Shown here piece by piece: positions 60,868 through 64,000 of a stretch of 64,000 nucleotides of DNA (positions are counted from its first letter, which is position 1; each line of letters opens with the position of its first letter). The notes under the pieces are model-generated. The model had not been told where the DNA came from and did not search any database. It saw only the letters and a program-made list of their open reading frames with translations. The stretch covers positions 1 through 64,000 of the forward strand of contig NZ_JAQGJT010000023.1 in assembly GCF_028290495.1 (NCBI RefSeq), written 5' to 3'. Position numbers and translations under genes: made by a program. The DNA comes from Tardiphaga sp. GTDB taxonomy: Bacteria > Pseudomonadota > Alphaproteobacteria > Rhizobiales > Xanthobacteraceae.

Positions 60868-61469
60868 TGATGCATATGTGTTCGCTCAGGGGGCTGCCGG
60901 ATGTTGCGGCGTCGCTTGAAGCGTTCGATCTGCTGACGCTGATGTCGCCCAGCGCCGAGCCGCCGGACTGGCACGTGTTCTCGCACACGCGCCACCTGCG
61001 TCTGGTGTTCAACGACATCAGCGTGCCGACGCCCGGCCTGATCGCGCCGGACGCCATGATGCTGCAGGCGGTTCTCGACTTCGGCCGCGACAGCGTCGCA
61101 AGCCGGCCGATGCTGATCCATTGCTGGGCCGGCATCAGCCGGTCCAGTGCTGCCGCCTACATCATCGCCTGCGACCGCAATCCCGGCTTTGAAAACGACA
61201 TCGCGGATGAACTGCGCCGTCGCTCTGCGGTGGTGACGCCGAACAAATGGATGGTGCAACTGGCGGACGATCTGCTCGGCCGCCGCGGTGTGATGGCCGA
61301 CGCCATCGCCCGGATCGGCCGCGGCGCGGATGCCTTTGATGGCGCGCCGTATCGGTTGCCGCTAGCGTGGCCACTTGCCTCTTCCAACGGGGAAGAGGAA
61401 AGCCACGCCGCGGACGCGTTGGCGCGTGGCCAAGTGCGGATGGATGCGGGTTCGACGCAAGCCGGATAG
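60867..61469 (+). CDS. Tyrosine/dual-specificity phosphatase-like protein coupled to the B12 receptor
   Basis: A 200-residue protein with the phosphatase loop IHC86WAGISR92SS, i.e. HCx5RS, preceded by MLI and followed by a helix (AAAYIIACDRNPG); the rest is short, helical. The aspartate expected from a general-acid loop is in LVFNDISVP. The ATG 60867 overlaps the receptor stop codon (TGATG), so it is translated from the B12-regulated mRNA. The last 35 residues from about PLASSNGEEE look unstructured and come from a repeat-like hairpin region, so the original stop may have been lost. Substrate unknown; a corrinoid or nucleotide loop phosphatase role is only a guess. Confidence 0.75.
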   Translation: MMHMCSLRGLPDVAASLEAFDLLTLMSPSAEPPDWHVFSHTRHLRLVFNDISVPTPGLIAPDAMMLQAVLDFGRDSVASRPMLIHCWAGISRSSAAAYIIACDRNPGFENDIADELRRRSAVVTPNKWMVQLADDLLGRRGVMADAIARIGRGADAFDGAPYRLPLAWPLASSNGEEESHAADALARGQVRMDAGSTQAG

Positions 61470-61619
61470 TCGGTTGTGAGCCTGCAGCATCGGTTCGGTC
61501 GCGGTGCCTTCATCGACGATGAAGTCACGCTCAGTTGACTTCGTGCCGCGCCGATTGCTTGTACTAAGAAAAGCATCGGACGAAACTGCCTTGCTTCAGG
61601 CCTGCGCCGGAGACAGTCC

Positions 61620-62888
61620 ATGAATACGAGCGAAGCTAACTCTTCCACTCTGGCGCTGCACAATCTTGAAAGCCTGCTTCCCGATCTGGCTGAATTCTAC
61701 AAGGACGTGCATTCACACCCCGAGCTGTCGATGCAGGAGACGCGGACGGCCGGACTCGCTGCGGACCGTCTTCGAGCGGCCGGCTATGAAGTGACGACGG
61801 GCATCGGCAAGACCGGCGTGGTCGGCCTGCTTCGGAACGGCGACGGACCGACCGTCATGCTGCGCGCCGACATGGACGCGCTGCCCGTCGAGGAAACGAC
61901 CGGGCTTCCCTATGCGAGCAAGGTCATGGCGAAGGACCGCGACGGAAACACCGTCCCCGTGGCGCACATGTGCGGCCACGATATGCACGTGACCTGGCTT
62001 GTCGGCGCCACCCAATTGCTCGCGGAGGCCCGGACGACGTGGCGCGGGACCATCATGGCGGTCTTTCAACCCGGCGAAGAGACGGCGGAAGGCGCGCAGG
62101 CCATGATCGACGACGGCTTGTTCAAGCGCTTCCCGAAACCGGATGTGGTGCTTGGCCAGCATGTCATGGTGGGGCCGGCGGGCACGGTGGCCGGACGCGC
62201 GGGTGCGATCACCTCGGCGGCGGACAGCTTGCAGATCCGCCTGTTCGGTCGTGGCGCACACGGGTCCATGCCGCAGGCGAGCATCGACCCGGTGGTGATG
62301 GCCGCCGCGACCGTGATGCGGCTGCAAACCATCGTGTCACGCGAGATCGCCGCGGCGGAGGCGGCGGTCGTGACCATCGGCGTCCTGCAGGCGGGAACCA
62401 AAGAAAACGTCATTCCGGACGAGGCCATCATCAAACTTAATGTGCGGACTTTTGACGCCGGCGTCAGGACGCGCGTATTGAATGCTATCGAGCGGATCGT
62501 CAACGCCGAGGCGGCAGCGTCCGGCGCCCCTCGCAAACCGGAGATCACGTCGCTGGATCATTATCCACTCAATGTGAACGACCGGGACGCCAGCGAACGG
62601 GTGGTGGACGCCTTCCGCGGGCATTTCGGCGCCGGGCGCGTGAGGGCAACGGGACCCGCCCCGGCCAGCGAGGACTTCGGATCGTTCGGGACTGAATGGC
62701 ACGTGCCTTCGGTTTTCTGGTTCGTCGGGGGCACCGATCCGGAAGTCTATGCCAAGGCCAAAGCGGCGAACAAGCTCAACGAGCTTCCGGTGAATCACAG
62801 CCCGAAATTCGCTCCCGTTCTTCACCCCACGTTACAAACCGGTGTGGAAACGCTGGTCGTCGCGACCCGCGCCTGGTTGGCGGCATAA
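61620..62888 (+). CDS. M20 family amidohydrolase (hippurate hydrolase/aminoacylase-like)
   Basis: A 422-residue zinc amidohydrolase of the M20D group: RRDIHxxPE-like YKDVHSHPELSMQE at residues 27-40, RADMDALPV (82-90), the metal-binding cysteine/histidine C118-GH120-DMH, catalytic E153-E154 in GEETAEGA, and the final histidine in NHSPKFAP. It hydrolyses N-acyl or N-aroyl amino acids or similar amides. Starts after a GGAGACAGTCC sequence. Followed 19 bases later by a TRIC-type membrane protein gene. Confidence 0.9.
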   Translation: MNTSEANSSTLALHNLESLLPDLAEFYKDVHSHPELSMQETRTAGLAADRLRAAGYEVTTGIGKTGVVGLLRNGDGPTVMLRADMDALPVEETTGLPYASKVMAKDRDGNTVPVAHMCGHDMHVTWLVGATQLLAEARTTWRGTIMAVFQPGEETAEGAQAMIDDGLFKRFPKPDVVLGQHVMVGPAGTVAGRAGAITSAADSLQIRLFGRGAHGSMPQASIDPVVMAAATVMRLQTIVSREIAAAEAAVVTIGVLQAGTKENVIPDEAIIKLNVRTFDAGVRTRVLNAIERIVNAEAAASGAPRKPEITSLDHYPLNVNDRDASERVVDAFRGHFGAGRVRATGPAPASEDFGSFGTEWHVPSVFWFVGGTDPEVYAKAKAANKLNELPVNHSPKFAPVLHPTLQTGVETLVVATRAWLAA

Positions 62889-62907
62889 CAACGCCGGAAA
62901 GCGATAT

Positions 62908-63570
62908 ATGGAAAAGCTTCCGCTGGTGCTCGATCTGACCGGCACCTTCGTCTTCGCGCTGAGCGGCGCGCTGGCGGGGGTCAAGCGAGCGCTCGATCTG
63001 TTCGGCGTGCTGGTGCTGTCGTTCGCGGCGGCGAATGCGGGAGGCATCACCCGCGACCTTCTGATCGGCGTCGTTCCTCCCGCCGCGGTCGGCGACTGGC
63101 GCTATCTCTGCGTTTCGCTGTTCGCCGGCATCATCACCTTCTGCTTCTCGTCCGTGGTCGTGCGGATGTCGAACCCGGTCCTGCTTTTCGACGCGGCCGG
63201 ACTCGCGTTCTTTGCCGTCGCAGGCGCCTCGAAAGCGCTGGCCCACGGACTTAACCCGGTCATGTCGATCGTGCTTGGCATGGTGACCGGGATTGGCGGC
63301 GGCATGGCCCGCGACGTGCTGCTGGCGGAAATTCCGACAGTGCTGCGTGCGGAACTATATGCCGTCGCGGCACTGGCGGCCGCTACCATCGTTGTAGCAG
63401 GGCACCTGCTGGAATTTCCGGTCGTTCCGGTGGCGGCAGTCGCGCTGATTTCATGCTTCTCGCTTCGCGTCATGGCGATGAGGCGCGGCTGGCGTCTCCC
63501 GGTTGCGAAATTCAATGACCGGCACAACCCGAATGCAAAAGCGGCTTCGAACGATTCCGAAAAACGCTAG
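62908..63570 (+). CDS. TRIC/UPF0126 family membrane protein (YicG-like)
   Basis: A 220-residue inner-membrane protein with two repeats of three hydrophobic spans, each with the family glycine-rich helix break: LDLTGTFVFALSGALAGVKRALDLFGVLVLSFAAANAGGITRDLLIG and FDAAGLAFFAVAGASKALAHG...GMVTGIGGGMARDVLLAE. Bacterial TRIC homologues are potassium-permeable cation channels; older names are UPF0126 or glycine transporter. Probably co-transcribed with the amidohydrolase. Basic C-terminal tail of about 25 residues. Confidence 0.9.
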   Translation: MEKLPLVLDLTGTFVFALSGALAGVKRALDLFGVLVLSFAAANAGGITRDLLIGVVPPAAVGDWRYLCVSLFAGIITFCFSSVVVRMSNPVLLFDAAGLAFFAVAGASKALAHGLNPVMSIVLGMVTGIGGGMARDVLLAEIPTVLRAELYAVAALAAATIVVAGHLLEFPVVPVAAVALISCFSLRVMAMRRGWRLPVAKFNDRHNPNAKAASNDSEKR

Positions 63571-64000
63571 GTGCCGGAAGCACAGCGTCCGATGAGGTCC
63601 CCTGCAGAGCGTCATGAAGTATGCCGCACGGCGTCCGCGCCACGAATACAAACGCTTCAATCCTGACGGATCAAACTGCAGCAAGGGCGTGGACCCATTA
63701 GAGCGTCGCCAAATTCGGATGGATGCAAGTTTGACGAACGCCAGATCGTTGGCTGCGAGCTTGTCGTATCGGGTCGCGACACGCCGACATCGCTTGATCT
63801 TGTTGAAGAACCGTTCGATCAGGTTGCGTGCGCGATAGAGATAAGGGCTGAAGCAGATCGAGGCTTTGCGGTTTCGTTTCGACGGAATGTTCGCCCCTGA
63901 GTTTGTAGCGCATGGTTCGAGGCTCCGGTTTCGGAGATTGAATCACGTCCACCGTGATCCCATCACCCCGAAATGACCCGTGGCGTTGTCGCCAGTGCTC
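63571..64000. other. Right-edge region with IS debris
   Basis: 430 bases without an intact gene. The part to 63680 shows nothing clear. 63685-63897 is a transposase fragment (next entry). 63900-64000 probably belongs to the same or a neighbouring insertion sequence, but I cannot find its terminal repeat inside the window. Confidence 0.5.
63685..63897 (-). pseudogene. C-terminal fragment of an IS5-family transposase
   Basis: On the minus strand the sequence reads GANIPSKRNRK, then ICFSPYLYRARNLIERFFNK, then IKRCRRVATRYDKLAANDLA and FVKLASIRIW. The Y-x2-R-x3-E-x6-K arrangement is the C-terminal catalytic signature of IS5-type DDE transposases common in rhizobia. Upstream the frame breaks into another phase (an MRYKLRG-like frame), and no stop follows at the usual place, so it is inactive. 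Confidence 0.75.

Noticed and set aside
1-64000. CRISPR arrays, rRNA genes and replication origins
   Set aside because: I saw no regularly spaced short repeats, no rRNA segments and no cluster of DnaA-box-like repeats beside dnaA or parAB-type genes.

Overview
The window is about 64 kb of high-GC DNA from an alphaproteobacterium, most likely Bradyrhizobium, Rhodopseudomonas or another Nitrobacteraceae member. The basis is the alphaproteobacterial RpoH with its QKKLFFNLR box, the density of branched-chain amino acid type (Liv) ABC transporters, the rhizobial IS5-type transposase fragment and the style of the intergenic repeats. Genus is inferred, not proven.

Left two thirds (about 1.0-42.5 kb): one large catabolic region. 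It holds three LivHMGF permease/ATPase sets (6964-10274 plus strand, 18025-21284 minus strand, 37653-41000 plus strand) and three LivK-type binding proteins (2797, 5679, 36347). Around them lie enzymes typical of uptake and breakdown of unusual cyclic or nitrogen-containing carboxylates: a CocE/NonD hydrolase, a BKACE-type beta-keto acid cleavage enzyme, a metal-dependent cyclase, an ACMSD-like amidohydrolase, Gfo/Idh/MocA and two beta-hydroxyacid dehydrogenase-like enzymes, two molybdenum hydroxylases (one two-subunit, one three-subunit), an allantoinase-like polysaccharide deacetylase paired with a luciferase-like monooxygenase, a GlcG/HbpS protein, a HisD-like dehydrogenase with an SDR, an alpha/beta hydrolase, a VOC protein and a two-component class D flavin monooxygenase with its reductase. 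Two closely related TetR regulators and one LysR regulator sit inside, and a DHA2-type MFS exporter ends the region.

The main new observation is a degenerate palindrome, best form TTATCG-NN-CGATAA, found seven times in this region. Each copy lies just upstream of a different transcription unit (centres near 953, 4566, 21582, 25594, 26151, 29298 and 32449), and I saw none in the gaps I examined right of 42.5 kb. The two TetR proteins have nearly identical DNA-binding segments and are the obvious candidates to read it. This would make the region one regulon built of several transport and catabolic modules. The substrate cannot be read from sequence.

42.5-45.6 kb: a decayed integrative element beside tRNA-Glu(CTC). 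It holds a CHC2/Toprim primase gene joined out of frame to the C-terminal half of a large serine recombinase, whose reading frame runs antisense into the tRNA gene.

45.6-61.5 kb: mostly housekeeping and conserved genes: a small membrane protein, an RluD-type pseudouridine synthase, rpoH with a terminator, hypothetical proteins, a YhaO/YhaN-like nuclease and SMC-like ATPase pair, an SDR, a ClC channel with CBS domains, and a cobalamin riboswitch controlling a BtuB-like TonB receptor translationally coupled to a tyrosine-phosphatase-like protein. Between 49.3 and 50.2 kb a 176-residue protein with an HEPN-like R-x4-H motif is framed by two imperfect 100-bp direct repeats.

61.6-64 kb: an M20 amidohydrolase, a TRIC/UPF0126 membrane protein and a broken IS5-family transposase at the right edge.
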